Origin: Psychroflexus torquis ATCC 700755
GTDB taxonomy: Bacteria; Bacteroidota; Bacteroidia; Flavobacteriales; Flavobacteriaceae
Reading direction: 5' to 3'
NCBI RefSeq assembly: GCF_000153485.2
Contig: NC_018721.1
Coordinates: forward strand, 3,906,001-3,970,000
DNA: 64,000 nucleotides
Shown here: one piece after another, positions 18,896-27,805 of the stretch
Layout: every line of letters begins with the position of its first letter
How positions within the stretch are numbered: the first letter of the stretch is position 1
Translations under genes and position numbers: made by a program
The notes under the pieces: generated by a model
What the model was told of the DNA's origin: nothing
What the model saw: only the letters and a program-made list of their open reading frames with translations
Database searches by the model: none

Positions 18896-19081
18896 ATGGG
18901 ATCAACTGATAAATATAACGGCATTAGACCTAAGAAAGATGGAGGAAAAGCTGAAAATGAATTGCATTTAGCTGATATGCATGGTGATGGTGTTCATTTT
19001 GATAGAGAACTTTTAGCAAAAGCAAAGCTTAAAGAACAATCTGATAAAGACATAGAAGCTCAAAATAAGAGTAAAAATTAG
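18896..19081 (+). CDS. Small hydrophilic protein of unknown function
   Basis: A 61-residue, highly charged, probably disordered protein (MGSTDKYNGIRPKKDGGKAE ... HLADMHGDGVHFDRELLA). Not recognised. It lies 72 bp after hisS in the same direction, with normal codon use for the region and no competing frame, so it is likely to be translated; confidence is limited by its size. Confidence 0.5.
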   Translation: MGSTDKYNGIRPKKDGGKAENELHLADMHGDGVHFDRELLAKAKLKEQSDKDIEAQNKSKN

Positions 19082-19307
19082 AACGGTCTCAAGGCCTGTT
19101 AACTACAAAGCTTTTTTAGACTCAAAGGTTTAAATTTATTTCTTTTATATCCTATAAAAAACGATGCAGTTTAATCTTTATAGACATGAATAACACTTAA
19201 ATAGTAAGTTCGATTATATTTAAAACTCTGATTTTAAGTGATTTATTAACAATATGAAGAGTTTATTTAAATGCCTTAAAAGTCCTTTTTTCGAAAAGTT
19301 TATATAT

Positions 19308-19337
19308 AAAAAAACCTCACTAATAGTGAGGTTTTTA
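19308..19337 (-). terminator. Terminator of the CAU tRNA gene
   Basis: AAAACCTCAC and GTGAGGTTTT pair perfectly around TAATA. Read on the minus strand the stem is followed by a long T-run, ending the tRNA transcript a few bases after the 3' end of the tRNA. Confidence 0.85.
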
Positions 19338-19341
19338 AATG

Positions 19342-19415
19342 TAGCGTGGACGAGAATTGAACTCGTGACCTCCGAGTTATGAATCCGACGCTCTAACCAA
19401 CTGAGCTACCACGCC
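19342..19415 (-). tRNA. tRNA with CAU anticodon (probably elongator tRNA-Met)
   Basis: A 74-nt cloverleaf on the minus strand. The acceptor arms GGCGTGG and CCACGCT pair (with one G-U), the D arm is GCTC/GAGC, the anticodon loop is TTCATAA (CAU) and the T arm contains GTTCAAT. CCA is not encoded. The anticodon stem has an A-C mismatch next to the loop plus G-U pairs. CAU could also mean tRNA-Ile2 (lysidine-modified) or initiator; the weak 1-72 pair does not settle it. Elongator Met is the best fit to the D-arm and acceptor sequence. Confidence 0.88.
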
Positions 19416-19427
19416 ATTTAAGTTTTG

Positions 19428-19457
19428 CAAAGATAATATTATCTTTTGCTTTAACAA
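19428..19457 (-). promoter_or_regulatory. Bacteroidota-type promoter of the CAU tRNA
   Basis: On the minus strand: TTG (19457-19455), exactly 19 nt, then TATCTTTG (19435-19428), 12 bp upstream of the mature tRNA 5' end. A full consensus match. Confidence 0.75.
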
Positions 19458-19542
19458 ATTTGATTGTACAATAATTTTAAATAAAGTTTTTATACTTCAC
19501 GCAATTATCCATATATTGCTTTTCAAAATAAAATTTAGTGCA

Positions 19543-19935
19543 ATGAGTGATAAAGTAAAATACGAGATGGAATTTCCTATACAGGTTTCCCCATCTTTGC
19601 TATACCAATATATTTCAACACCTTCTGGATTAAGCGAGTGGTTTGCGGATAATGTGAATTCTAGAGGCGAGTTATTCACATTTATGTGGGAAGGGAGCGA
19701 AGAGGAAGCAAAACTTCTCTCTAAAAAAGCAGACGATAGAATCAAATTAAGATGGACTGAAGATGAAGAAGAGAGCTTAAATTATTTCTTTGAAATGAAA
19801 ATTCAAGTAGATGAGATCACTAAAGACGTCTCTTTGATGATCACAGATTTTGCTGAAGAAGGTGAAGAAGATGAGGGCAAGATGCTTTGGGATAACATGG
19901 TATCAGATTTAAAACAAATTCTAGGATCCTCTTAA
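19543..19935 (+). CDS. START-like (AHSA1-type) domain protein
   Basis: A 130-residue protein with a helix-grip fold: MEFPIQVSPSLLYQYISTPSGLSEWFADNV is the typical opening of SRPBCC/AHSA1-like proteins, followed by strands FTFMWEGSEEEAKLL and DRIKLRWTEDEEES and a long C-terminal helix. The ATG at 19543 was preferred to one 27 bp upstream because it begins the domain neatly. It is 13 bp before a class IV aminotransferase gene. Ligand unknown. Confidence 0.78.
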   Translation: MSDKVKYEMEFPIQVSPSLLYQYISTPSGLSEWFADNVNSRGELFTFMWEGSEEEAKLLSKKADDRIKLRWTEDEEESLNYFFEMKIQVDEITKDVSLMITDFAEEGEEDEGKMLWDNMVSDLKQILGSS

Positions 19936-19948
19936 AATCAAACACGTT

Positions 19949-20803
19949 ATGAAAGTAAGTTTTAATGGTGATCTTTTACCATCTGATGAAGCAACACTAA
20001 ATCTCAATAACAGAGGTTATAATTATGGCGATAGTCTCTTTGAGACCATGAGAGTGATTAATTCTAAAATTATGTTTTGGGAATCCCATTACTTTAGATT
20101 AATGTCGTCTATGAGAATCTTAAGAATGTCTATTCCGATGGACTTTTCCCCAGAATTTCTTGAAGAAAAAATCATAGAGCTTATTAAAGCTAATGATTTA
20201 GGGTCTTCACCTGTTCGCGTTAAAATTAATATCCATAGAGAAGCAGGGGGTTATTATACACCCGAAAGAAATTCTATTGGTTATTTTATAAGTGTAAAAC
20301 CTTTAGATGGTGCTTTTTTTACAATTAGTGATGATCCTTATGAAGTGGAGTTATTCAAAGATCATTATGTGCTTTCTGGGATGCTTTCGACGATTAAGTC
20401 TAACAATAAGTTGGTAAATATTTTAGCAGGGATCTATGCTAAAGAAAATGGATTTGATAATTGTTTCTTAATCAATCAAAATAAATCAGTACTTGAAATG
20501 ACCAATGGTAATGTATTCATTATTAAGGGGAAAGACATAAAAACACCGCCATTATCTGATGGATGTTTGAATGGAATTATCAGAAAACAGCTTATAGAAA
20601 TACTCAATAAATCTGAAGACTTCACTTTAAAAGAGGAGTCTGTTTCTCCTTTTGAACTTCAAAAGGCAGATGAAATATTCTTTACCAATGCCATACAAGG
20701 TATTCAATCGATTACTAAATATAGAAAGAAGACGTATACCAATACAGTGGCTAGAAACCTAGTTGGAAAGCTAAATGCTAAAGCAAGATTGGTAGATATT
20801 TAA
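19949..20803 (+). CDS. Class IV PLP-dependent aminotransferase (branched-chain aminotransferase or aminodeoxychorismate lyase type)
   Basis: A 284-residue fold-type IV PLP enzyme. It starts NGDLLPSDEATLNLNNRGYNYGDSLFETMRV, with Arg in HYFRLMSSM, the PLP lysine in STIKSNNKLVNILA, and the phosphate-binding EMTNGNVFII. Family members make branched-chain amino acids or convert aminodeoxychorismate to p-aminobenzoate; sequence alone does not settle which. The 3' end overlaps the convergent YqgE gene by 4 bp. Confidence 0.85.
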   Translation: MKVSFNGDLLPSDEATLNLNNRGYNYGDSLFETMRVINSKIMFWESHYFRLMSSMRILRMSIPMDFSPEFLEEKIIELIKANDLGSSPVRVKINIHREAGGYYTPERNSIGYFISVKPLDGAFFTISDDPYEVELFKDHYVLSGMLSTIKSNNKLVNILAGIYAKENGFDNCFLINQNKSVLEMTNGNVFIIKGKDIKTPPLSDGCLNGIIRKQLIEILNKSEDFTLKEESVSPFELQKADEIFFTNAIQGIQSITKYRKKTYTNTVARNLVGKLNAKARLVDI

Positions 20804-21363
20804 TTGTAATTAGGGTTTTCAGGCGCATTGGACCAAATAAGATAATCTCCACCAAGTTTTTTCATTTTTTCTTGCCAGAATTGACCGTATTTCAATGAGT
20901 TGAGAATGTCATTCGCCTTAGTCTCATAGTCTATGACCCAAGTATTCATATCGATTTCAGTTTCTAATTGAGAAGGATCCCAGCCGGAATAGCCCAAGAA
21001 GAATTTAATGTTAGCCGAAGTAATTTGTCTAGTATTGATCAATTCTACAATAGTTTCAAATGAGCCTCCCCAGTAAATGCCCTCTTTAATTTCCACGCTT
21101 TCTAAAATGAGGTGAGGAACATTATGAATAAAGTATAAATTTTCCTGTTCAACAGGTCCTCCATTAAAAATTTTAAAATTTTCCTCTATTTCAGGAATCA
21201 ATTCTTCAAGATTAATATCTAGGGGTTTGTTCAGGATAAAGCCTACTACACCTTCAGCATCCAGATGGGCTAAGAGTATAACAGAGCGATTGAAAGTTAA
21301 ATCGCCAATCGTAGAAGGTTCTGATACTAAAATATCTCCTCGGTGGGGTTGAAGTTTTTCCAT
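20800..21363 (-). CDS. YqgE/AlgH family protein (UPF0301)
   Basis: A 187-residue protein matching the YqgE/AlgH family: HRGDILVSEPSTIGDLTFNRSVILL at the start, GVVGFILNKPLDINLEELIPE, FNGGPVEQENLYFIHN and FFLGYSGWDPSQLETEI. Function is not established for the family. Length is typical. It lies downstream of the HU gene on the same strand but beyond a terminator. Confidence 0.93.
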   Translation of the reverse strand: MEKLQPHRGDILVSEPSTIGDLTFNRSVILLAHLDAEGVVGFILNKPLDINLEELIPEIEENFKIFNGGPVEQENLYFIHNVPHLILESVEIKEGIYWGGSFETIVELINTRQITSANIKFFLGYSGWDPSQLETEIDMNTWVIDYETKANDILNSLKYGQFWQEKMKKLGGDYLIWSNAPENPNYN

Positions 21364-21414
21364 AGTGAACGTGTAAGATTTAACAATTTAATTAAAAGTA
21401 TAAAAATTTATCAA

Positions 21415-21446
21415 TAAAAAAAGACCTTTTGGAAGAAAGGTCTTTA
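21415..21446 (-). terminator. Rho-independent terminator of the HU gene
   Basis: AAAGACCTTTT and AAAGGTCTTT arms around a short loop; on the minus strand a T-run follows. It lies 30 bp after the HU stop and separates it from the YqgE gene. Confidence 0.82.
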
Positions 21447-21475
21447 ATTTTTGAAGAAATGTAAGTTTTATAACT

Positions 21476-21748
21476 TTAGTTAACTGCTTTTTGCAAATCA
21501 GATCCAGCTTTAAATTTCACTACATTTTTAGCAGCAATTTTAATAGTCTTCCCAGTCTGTGGGTTTCTACCTTCACGAGCAGCTCTTTTAGATACCGACC
21601 AAGATCCAAATCCAACTAAAGATACACGATCTCCTTTTTTAAGAGCACCTTCTACATTTTCAAGAAAAGACTCCAATGCTTTTTTAGCTTCTGCTTTTGT
21701 AACACCAGCATCTTCTGCCATGGCATCAATTAAATTTGTTTTGTTCAT
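21476..21748 (-). CDS. HU-family DNA-binding protein
   Basis: A 90-residue nucleoid protein with the complete HU fold: MNKTNLIDAMAEDAGVTKAEAKKALESFLE helices, then GDRVSLVGFGSWSVSKRAAREGRNPQTGKTIKI, where RNPQTG is the DNA-intercalating proline loop, and a C-terminal helix. Single gene with its own promoter and terminator. Confidence 0.96.
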   Translation of the reverse strand: MNKTNLIDAMAEDAGVTKAEAKKALESFLENVEGALKKGDRVSLVGFGSWSVSKRAAREGRNPQTGKTIKIAAKNVVKFKAGSDLQKAVN

Positions 21749-21795
21749 AATTAAAATTTTAGATTTTGTTGATTAAACATCGTATTAACACGTTA

Positions 21796-21825
21796 CAAAT
21801 TTATATGGAAAATATTACTGTGCAA
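21796..21825 (-). promoter_or_regulatory. Bacteroidota-type promoter of the HU gene
   Basis: On the minus strand: TTG (21825-21823), exactly 19 nt, then TAAATTTG (21803-21796), about 47 bp upstream of the HU start codon. Full consensus match. Confidence 0.75.
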
Positions 21826-21913
21826 GAGATTGCGGGTAAAATCCTTGCTGAATAGCCGAAAAATGGGCTTTTTTCTCCTATATCTATAAAATAATCCAAG
21901 ATTGAAATTGATT

Positions 21914-22867
21914 TTAACAAAATCGGTAATCACTTTTCCATTCCATTCCGTTGAGCAAGGCCTTCACTTCCATCTTCTTTTTCCCTGGAAATTGGAGTTC
22001 TTCAAGGTGTACGTATCCATTTTTTACAGCAACATCAATTGTTTTTATTTCAGTATTTAAGCCTGTTGATCCAATTTCCTTTTGATGGTCTGATATCTCA
22101 AAGCTAGCCTTATACACTTTAATCTTTTTTATTTCATCTTCTATAGTAAGTTCAGTCCAAGCCACAGGAAAGGGGGATAAGCCTCTTATAAAGTCAACAA
22201 TAGCATTCCCGGATTGTTTCCAATCGATTTTGGTATTCTCTTTCGTTAGCTTGGGAGCTGCTTTTAATTCAGAAATATTGGCTTGAGCTTGAGGCTCAAC
22301 TTTAGCTTGTTCAATGGCCTTGACGGTTTCTATAACGACATCTGCTCCTAGAGTCATCAATTTGTCGTGTAAGGTCTCTACATTGTCTTTTTCAGCTATA
22401 GAAATAGACTTAGAGTCAATAATCTTTCCAGTGTCGATTTCTTCATCGATAAAAAATGTAGTGACACCTGTCTTTTTTTCTCCATTAATAATAGCCCAGT
22501 TGATTGGTGCAGCACCACGGTACTGAGGAAGTAAAGAGGCATGAAGATTAAAAGTGCCATAATCGGGGAAATCCCAGACCGCTTTTGGGAGCATTCTAAA
22601 AGCCACCACTACAATCAAGTTGGGATCTAAGCGTTTTAAATCATCTTGGAAATCTTCAGATTTTAAATTTGTAGGCTGTAAGACTTCCAAATCGTGATGA
22701 AGCGCATAAGTCTTCACCGCAGAAGATTTCAATTGCTTACCACGTCCAGCAGGCTTATCTGGTGCAGTGACCACTCCAACAATATTAAAACTGGACGTTT
22801 GTAAACGATCTAAAATGCCAACAGCAAATTCTGGCGTTCCCATAAATAGTATTCGTAAGGTTCTCAT
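21914..22867 (-). CDS. fmt: Methionyl-tRNA formyltransferase
   Basis: Formylates initiator Met-tRNA. The 317-residue protein shows LRILFMGTPEFAVGIL, the catalytic N-x-H in FNLHASLLPQYRGAAPINWAI, the Asp of FIDEEIDTGKII, and a C-terminal OB-like domain ending in VKALLNGMEWKSDYRF. It overlaps the end of recQ by 4 bp and is translationally coupled to it. Confidence 0.95.
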   Translation of the reverse strand: MRTLRILFMGTPEFAVGILDRLQTSSFNIVGVVTAPDKPAGRGKQLKSSAVKTYALHHDLEVLQPTNLKSEDFQDDLKRLDPNLIVVVAFRMLPKAVWDFPDYGTFNLHASLLPQYRGAAPINWAIINGEKKTGVTTFFIDEEIDTGKIIDSKSISIAEKDNVETLHDKLMTLGADVVIETVKAIEQAKVEPQAQANISELKAAPKLTKENTKIDWKQSGNAIVDFIRGLSPFPVAWTELTIEDEIKKIKVYKASFEISDHQKEIGSTGLNTEIKTIDVAVKNGYVHLEELQFPGKKKMEVKALLNGMEWKSDYRFC

Positions 22868-24777
22868 AGGTTAAAACTATAGGTGTTATTAGATTCTAAT
22901 GTTATTTTCCCGCTTTCCAGAAGTTGTTGTAACGACTCCAGTAGCGCTTCTTTGGGATATTTGATCTTCAGAGAAAGTTCTTTTGAACTTAAGTTGGACA
23001 GCTTTAATTCTTCCAAAATATAACCATTTAAGTCTTGATATTTGGAAGATAATTGTGGATTTCTTTTGGCTTGAACTGCTAAACAAACAGAACATTTTCC
23101 GCAAGGCTTGGACTCTTTTTCTCCAAAATACTTCAAAATAAAACCTTGTAAACACAGCGTCTTTTCCTCGATGTATAGCAAAACCATTTCTGCTTTTTGA
23201 AGCTTGTTATTTTGATAATCATTTACATACTTTCTTAAAGGATTCAAAGTGTATTTATCTTCACGAGGGAGAATGAAAGTAATGCTCAAATCTTGCTTGA
23301 TAAATTCCGCTGACAGGATGCCATGTTTTTTTAAAGCTTCAAGTTGGTCATAAACCTCTTTGTCATTATAACCTGTTTTCTTTTTTATGAGTTGCATGTT
23401 TAAGGTCAACTCATTGTCAAACACTCCTCCATAGGTTCGTAAAATAGTTCTGATTAACAAGGCAAATCGCGTGTGACTATCTATAAAGTCTATCACGGCC
23501 TTACTGGTTACTAAAAATTTCAATTTTGCTTTTTTCTGAAAAGATTTGTCCAAACTGATGACACTTAGTCTGTCTAAAAGATTCAGTGTATTATAGGTTA
23601 ATACCGTATGTAGCTTATAATGGGAGCAGAACTCGTAAAAATTGAAATCGAAAACTTCATTTTCTCCCTCTCCGTATGCTATTCTGAAGTTGCTCATTAA
23701 AGCTTTATAGACATTTTTTATGGCTTCGAAACTAGGGATGGTTTTGATAAACTGATTTTTGAGCCTCTGCTTGTCACTTTCGTTGAACAAGACGATAGCT
23801 TTAGCAGGCTTTCCATCCCGACCTGCTCTTCCTGCTTCCTGATAATAACTTTCTAAACTTTCAGGCAGATGGTAATGGATCACTTGTCTTACGTTGGCTT
23901 TGTCGATTCCCATTCCAAAAGCATTGGTCGCTATCATAATAGGATAGTCTTCTTTCAACCAGTTCGCTAATTTTTTTTGTTTGTCTGTTTGTGAAATACC
24001 ACCATGAAAATAAGTCGAGCGGAGTCCCTTCTTATTTAAAAACTCAGATAACTCTACACAGGCAGATCGATTTCTAACATAGACAATGCTGTTTTCTGTG
24101 GCGATGTTAAGTTGTGAATACAAGGCATTCATTTTATCTGCCGTAAAATCAGTAAGAAGAGCAATATTAGGTCGCCGAAAACTTTCCAAAATAATCGCAG
24201 GGTCTTCAAGCTCAAGTTCTGTGATGATATCTTGTTTAACTTTCTCTGTGGCTGTGGCCGTAAGAGCGATGATGGAAATACTAGGCTGTAACTCCTTCAA
24301 TAAATGAATTTTTCTGTAAGCAGGTCTAAAATCGTGACCCCATTGTGAAATACAATGTGCTTCATCGACAGCTATAAAATTAACATTCATTTTTCTGATG
24401 CGCTCCCTAACCAATTCCTGCTGAAGTCGCTCTGGAGAAAGGTATAGAAATTTATAGTTGCCATAAATGCAATTATCTAGTCTTTGGTCTACCTCGACAT
24501 GGGACATGCCACTTTTAAGCAGTTGTGCTTTTATTCCTCTAGATTTTAAATTTTCAACTTGATCTTGCATTAAAGCGACCAATGGCGATATCACAATACA
24601 AATGCCCGGTTCTACTAGTGCAGGCACCTGAAAACAGATAGACTTTCCTCCACCAGTAGGTAAAAACACACAAGTATCTTTTTGTTCTAAAATAGAATCT
24701 ACTGCAAGTTCCTGTGAAGGTTTGAACTGATCATATCCCCAATAGGTCTTTAGTATATCTAGAGGAATCGGTTTCAT
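22864..24777 (-). CDS. recQ: RecQ-family ATP-dependent DNA helicase
   Basis: A 637-residue superfamily 2 helicase with motif 0 region (YWGYDQFKPSQELAVDSIL), Walker A FLPTGGGKSICFQVPAL, DEAH box with the RecQ aromatic loop (VDEAHCISQWGHDFRPAY), TATAT motif III, and QAGRAGRDGKP in motif VI. A Cys cluster (CLQGFILKYFGE ... CGKCSVCL) forms the RecQ zinc site, followed by a winged-helix-like tail; no HRDC domain is obvious. Overlaps both neighbours by 4 bp in a three-gene operon. Confidence 0.95.
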   Translation of the reverse strand: MKPIPLDILKTYWGYDQFKPSQELAVDSILEQKDTCVFLPTGGGKSICFQVPALVEPGICIVISPLVALMQDQVENLKSRGIKAQLLKSGMSHVEVDQRLDNCIYGNYKFLYLSPERLQQELVRERIRKMNVNFIAVDEAHCISQWGHDFRPAYRKIHLLKELQPSISIIALTATATEKVKQDIITELELEDPAIILESFRRPNIALLTDFTADKMNALYSQLNIATENSIVYVRNRSACVELSEFLNKKGLRSTYFHGGISQTDKQKKLANWLKEDYPIMIATNAFGMGIDKANVRQVIHYHLPESLESYYQEAGRAGRDGKPAKAIVLFNESDKQRLKNQFIKTIPSFEAIKNVYKALMSNFRIAYGEGENEVFDFNFYEFCSHYKLHTVLTYNTLNLLDRLSVISLDKSFQKKAKLKFLVTSKAVIDFIDSHTRFALLIRTILRTYGGVFDNELTLNMQLIKKKTGYNDKEVYDQLEALKKHGILSAEFIKQDLSITFILPREDKYTLNPLRKYVNDYQNNKLQKAEMVLLYIEEKTLCLQGFILKYFGEKESKPCGKCSVCLAVQAKRNPQLSSKYQDLNGYILEELKLSNLSSKELSLKIKYPKEALLESLQQLLESGKITLESNNTYSFNL

Positions 24778-25322
24778 TTGGTTTTTATGCTGTTAAGAAT
24801 AAAGTTCATGCGCACATGGATTCTGGTTTTGGGTACTTCTATCAAGGGATAGCCTAAGTCTCGATAAGTCTTCACTAGTGAATCTTGTAGACTCTCAGCA
24901 AGATCTAAATCTTCAAAACGCTCATTGTCTTGGGTGTAAATATCATTCCAGATGGGAAATAGAAAGACATTGTCATACACATGAGTTTTGTTTGCCTTTT
25001 GGAATTCCTTAGGATAATCCTCTTGAAAATGATCCATATAAGCGGTCACATCGGGGATGCCCCTATCCATAAAAACATGACGCGTATCTAGAGTTTCAGC
25101 TTCTTCAAATTGCTTTATGCGCCCTTTTAAGAGCATTTCACTAAAGCGCAAAGGGTCGTCCAAAAACAAATGCTCTATCCCTAACTGTCTTGCTTCCAAG
25201 GTGACTTCTCTTGATATTTCGGGGAAACAAAAATAACCTAAGTCGGACAGCGCTTCTATAACTGTAGATTTTCCAGTACTTGGGCCACCTATGAGTAAAT
25301 TTTTGACGGACTTTATTTTCAT
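24774..25322 (-). CDS. AAA_28-type P-loop NTPase (NadR-kinase-like)
   Basis: A 182-residue P-loop protein: Walker A LLIGGPSTGKSTVIEAL, then FCFPEISREVTLEARQ and the Walker B-like HVFMDRGIPDVTAYM. This pattern belongs to the small ATP-binding family related to the NadR kinase domain and thymidylate-kinase-like folds. Substrate unknown. It is the first gene of an operon with recQ and fmt (4-bp overlap) and diverges from DUF493 across 65 bp. Confidence 0.75.
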   Translation of the reverse strand: MKIKSVKNLLIGGPSTGKSTVIEALSDLGYFCFPEISREVTLEARQLGIEHLFLDDPLRFSEMLLKGRIKQFEEAETLDTRHVFMDRGIPDVTAYMDHFQEDYPKEFQKANKTHVYDNVFLFPIWNDIYTQDNERFEDLDLAESLQDSLVKTYRDLGYPLIEVPKTRIHVRMNFILNSIKTK

Positions 25323-25387
25323 TGGGGATTTATAAGGCTATGATTTATAAAAACGACGAATAACAGTATATTTGCCTAAAAAATAAA

Positions 25388-25684
25388 ATGACATCCGATA
25401 ATTCTTCAGATGAATTTTATACAAAGTTGCGAAAAAGACTCAAGAAAACCAGCGATTGGCCTTCTGAGTACTTGTATAAATTCATTGTCCCCTCATCAGA
25501 TCAAGCTAATTTGGATAAATTGATTTCCATTTTTGATAATCTTGGCGCTGTAATTTCAACTAAACAATCTTCAAAGGGCAAATATACCAGCGTTTCTATA
25601 AATGTTACCCTAAAATCTCCAGATATTGTCATTGAAAAATACAAACAAGTCGGGGAGGAGATTGAAAATGTGATCTCCCTTTAA
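25388..25684 (+). CDS. DUF493 (YbeD-like) family protein
   Basis: A 98-residue protein with the ferredoxin-like DUF493 pattern: WPSEYLYKFIVPSSDQANLDKLISIFD, then QSSKGKYTSVSINVTLKSPDIVIEKYKQV. Homologous to E. coli YbeD, thought to be regulatory. A TATATTTG promoter element lies at 25367-25374, 13 bp before the ATG, implying a very short leader. Confidence 0.88.
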   Translation: MTSDNSSDEFYTKLRKRLKKTSDWPSEYLYKFIVPSSDQANLDKLISIFDNLGAVISTKQSSKGKYTSVSINVTLKSPDIVIEKYKQVGEEIENVISL

Positions 25685-25737
25685 ATAGAAATAAAATTAA
25701 ATGCTTATTTTGCATTAATATTAAAACACACAGACCA

Positions 25738-26379
25738 TTGATAAATTACTTAGAGTATAATTCCGAAAGAAACGAACTAAAGATACCAGAATATGGAAGA
25801 CATATTCAGAAAATGGTAGAATACGCCAAAACTATCGAAGATGATGAGAAGCGGAACAGGACCGCAAGAGGCATAATAGATGTGATGGGAAATATGAACC
25901 CTCACTTAAGAGATGTTCCAGATTTTCAACATAAACTTTGGGATCAACTTTTTATCATCAGCAACTTTGAGTTGGATGTAGAGTCTCCGTTCCCCATGCC
26001 TTCTCGAGAAGAGCTATATGCTCGACCAGAACCATTGCCATATCCACAAAACTTTCCTAAATATAGATTTTACGGTAATAACATCAAACGTATGATTGAT
26101 GAAGCTATTAAAATTGAGGATGGTGAAATGAAAGATGGTTTGATGTTCAACATCGCCAATCACATGAAAAAATGCTATTTGAACTGGAATAAAGATACCG
26201 TGTCTGATAAAATTATTTTCGATCATTTAAGGGATTTAAGTGAAGGTCAGCTCGATTTGAAAAGTGACGACGAAGAGCTTAGTGATGCCAATGCTTTGGT
26301 CCGCCAAGCCAACAAGCGCTCAAAGCCACAAAAGAAAAACTTCAAGAACAACAACCACAATAGAAAACGCAAATACTAA
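25738..26379 (+). CDS. DUF4290 domain-containing protein
   Basis: A 213-residue Bacteroidota-specific protein: NYLEYNSERNELKIPEYGRHIQKMVEYA ... DDEKRNRTARGIIDVMGNMNPHLRD, then a lysine-rich, probably disordered tail (KRSKPQKKNFKNNNHNRKRKY). No enzymatic motif is visible. The first codon of the conserved region is TTG and no ATG precedes it in frame, so a TTG start is the best call. It ends directly against the murA start (0-bp gap), the usual arrangement in flavobacteria. Confidence 0.85.
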   Translation: MINYLEYNSERNELKIPEYGRHIQKMVEYAKTIEDDEKRNRTARGIIDVMGNMNPHLRDVPDFQHKLWDQLFIISNFELDVESPFPMPSREELYARPEPLPYPQNFPKYRFYGNNIKRMIDEAIKIEDGEMKDGLMFNIANHMKKCYLNWNKDTVSDKIIFDHLRDLSEGQLDLKSDDEELSDANALVRQANKRSKPQKKNFKNNNHNRKRKY

Positions 26380-27693
26380 ATGGCAACTTTCCAAATCGAA
26401 GGAGGACATCAACTTAAAGGTGAAATCCAACCTCAAGGGGCGAAAAATGAAGCTTTGCAGATTCTTTGTGCTGTCTTATTAACTCCAGATGAAATCAGAA
26501 TCCATAACATTCCAGATATTAGAGATGTAAGTAAACTCATCGAAATACTTGGAAACTTGGGAGTGAAAATACAGAAATTAGGCAAAGGAAGTTATTCATT
26601 TAGGTCGGATGAGCTAAATTTGGATTACTTAGAAAGTAAGAAATTTAAGGACGAAGGTACTAGTTTAAGAGGGTCTATCATGATTGTTGGACCGCTTTTG
26701 GGCCGTTTTGGTAAAGGGTATATTCCCAGACCAGGAGGCGATAAAATTGGAAGACGACGTTTAGATACTCACTTTGGTGGGTTTGTAAAACTCGGTGCAA
26801 AATTTAGGTACAACAGAGAAGAACGTTTTTATGGGGTAGAGGCCACAAAAGGGTTAAAGGGAGCCGACATGCTTTTGGAGGAAGCTTCGGTCACTGGAAC
26901 TGCCAATATTTTGATGGCAGCTATTCTTGCTGAAGGTAAAACAAGTATCTACAATGCTGCTTGCGAGCCCTACATCCAGCAATTGTGCAAAATGTTGGTG
27001 TCTATGGGCGCAAAAGTTAAAGGCATTGGTTCTAACTTATTAAAAATTGAAGGCGTTGAAAGTTTATCGGGATGTACGCATCGCGTTCTACCAGATATGA
27101 TTGAAATTGGATCTTGGATCGGTCTGGCTGCGATGACCAAGAGTGAAATCACTATCAAAAATGTGAGCTGGGATAACTTAGGTATTATCCCTGTCACTTT
27201 TAAGAAACTAGGAATTCAATTAGAAAAAAGAGGAGACGATATTTATATTCCTGCGCATACAAATGGTTATGAAATCGCTTCATTTATAGATGGGTCCATC
27301 ATGAACATTAGTGATGCGCCATGGCCAGGATTTACACCAGACTTGCTCAGTATCATTTTGGTAGTAGCCACTCAAGCTAGAGGAAGTGTTTTGATTCATC
27401 AAAAAATGTTTGAAAGTCGACTTTTTTTCGTGGATAAATTAATTGATATGGGTGCTAAGATCATACTTTGTGATCCACACCGGGCGACAGTTATAGGTCA
27501 CGATTTTGAGTCAGAGCTAAAAGCGACAACGATGACTAGCCCAGATATAAGAGCTGGTATTTCCCTTTTAATTGCGGCCTTGTCTGCAAAAGGTACCTCT
27601 ACTATCCACAATATAGAACAGATTGATCGAGGATATGAAGATATCGATGGGAGGCTAAAAGCTATTGGAGCAAAAATCAACCGATATGACTAG
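26380..27693 (+). CDS. murA: UDP-N-acetylglucosamine 1-carboxyvinyltransferase with Asp at the fosfomycin site
   Basis: First committed step of peptidoglycan synthesis: transfer of enolpyruvate to UDP-GlcNAc. The 437-residue EPSP-synthase-like protein has QPQGAKNEALQILCAVL at the start, GTSLRGSIMIVGPLLGRFG, and SFIDGSIMNISDAPWPGFTPDLLS. The active-site loop reads RPGGDKIGRRRLDTHF: D121 takes the place of the Cys (C115 in E. coli) that fosfomycin alkylates. Asp at this site is known to keep activity and give intrinsic resistance in other bacteria. Confidence 0.95.
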   Translation: MATFQIEGGHQLKGEIQPQGAKNEALQILCAVLLTPDEIRIHNIPDIRDVSKLIEILGNLGVKIQKLGKGSYSFRSDELNLDYLESKKFKDEGTSLRGSIMIVGPLLGRFGKGYIPRPGGDKIGRRRLDTHFGGFVKLGAKFRYNREERFYGVEATKGLKGADMLLEEASVTGTANILMAAILAEGKTSIYNAACEPYIQQLCKMLVSMGAKVKGIGSNLLKIEGVESLSGCTHRVLPDMIEIGSWIGLAAMTKSEITIKNVSWDNLGIIPVTFKKLGIQLEKRGDDIYIPAHTNGYEIASFIDGSIMNISDAPWPGFTPDLLSIILVVATQARGSVLIHQKMFESRLFFVDKLIDMGAKIILCDPHRATVIGHDFESELKATTMTSPDIRAGISLLIAALSAKGTSTIHNIEQIDRGYEDIDGRLKAIGAKINRYD

Positions 27694-27805
27694 AACAGGC
27701 CTTTAACTTATCAAGGTGTTCTGGATGCTGCTTTTTACAAATCTGTCAATTTTCAAAAGGAAGTCCTTCCGCGATGATTCGGCTTATGGAAGCCATGATC
27801 ACTAT

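Noticed and set aside
19342..19415. tRNA as attachment site of a genomic island
   Set aside because: The neighbours on both sides are ordinary core genes, no repeat of the tRNA 3' end is seen nearby, and the inserted block is 13 kb away at ychF.
26264..26482. A 72-residue open frame spanning the DUF4290-murA junction
   Set aside because: It overlaps two well-supported genes in another frame and has no recognisable features.
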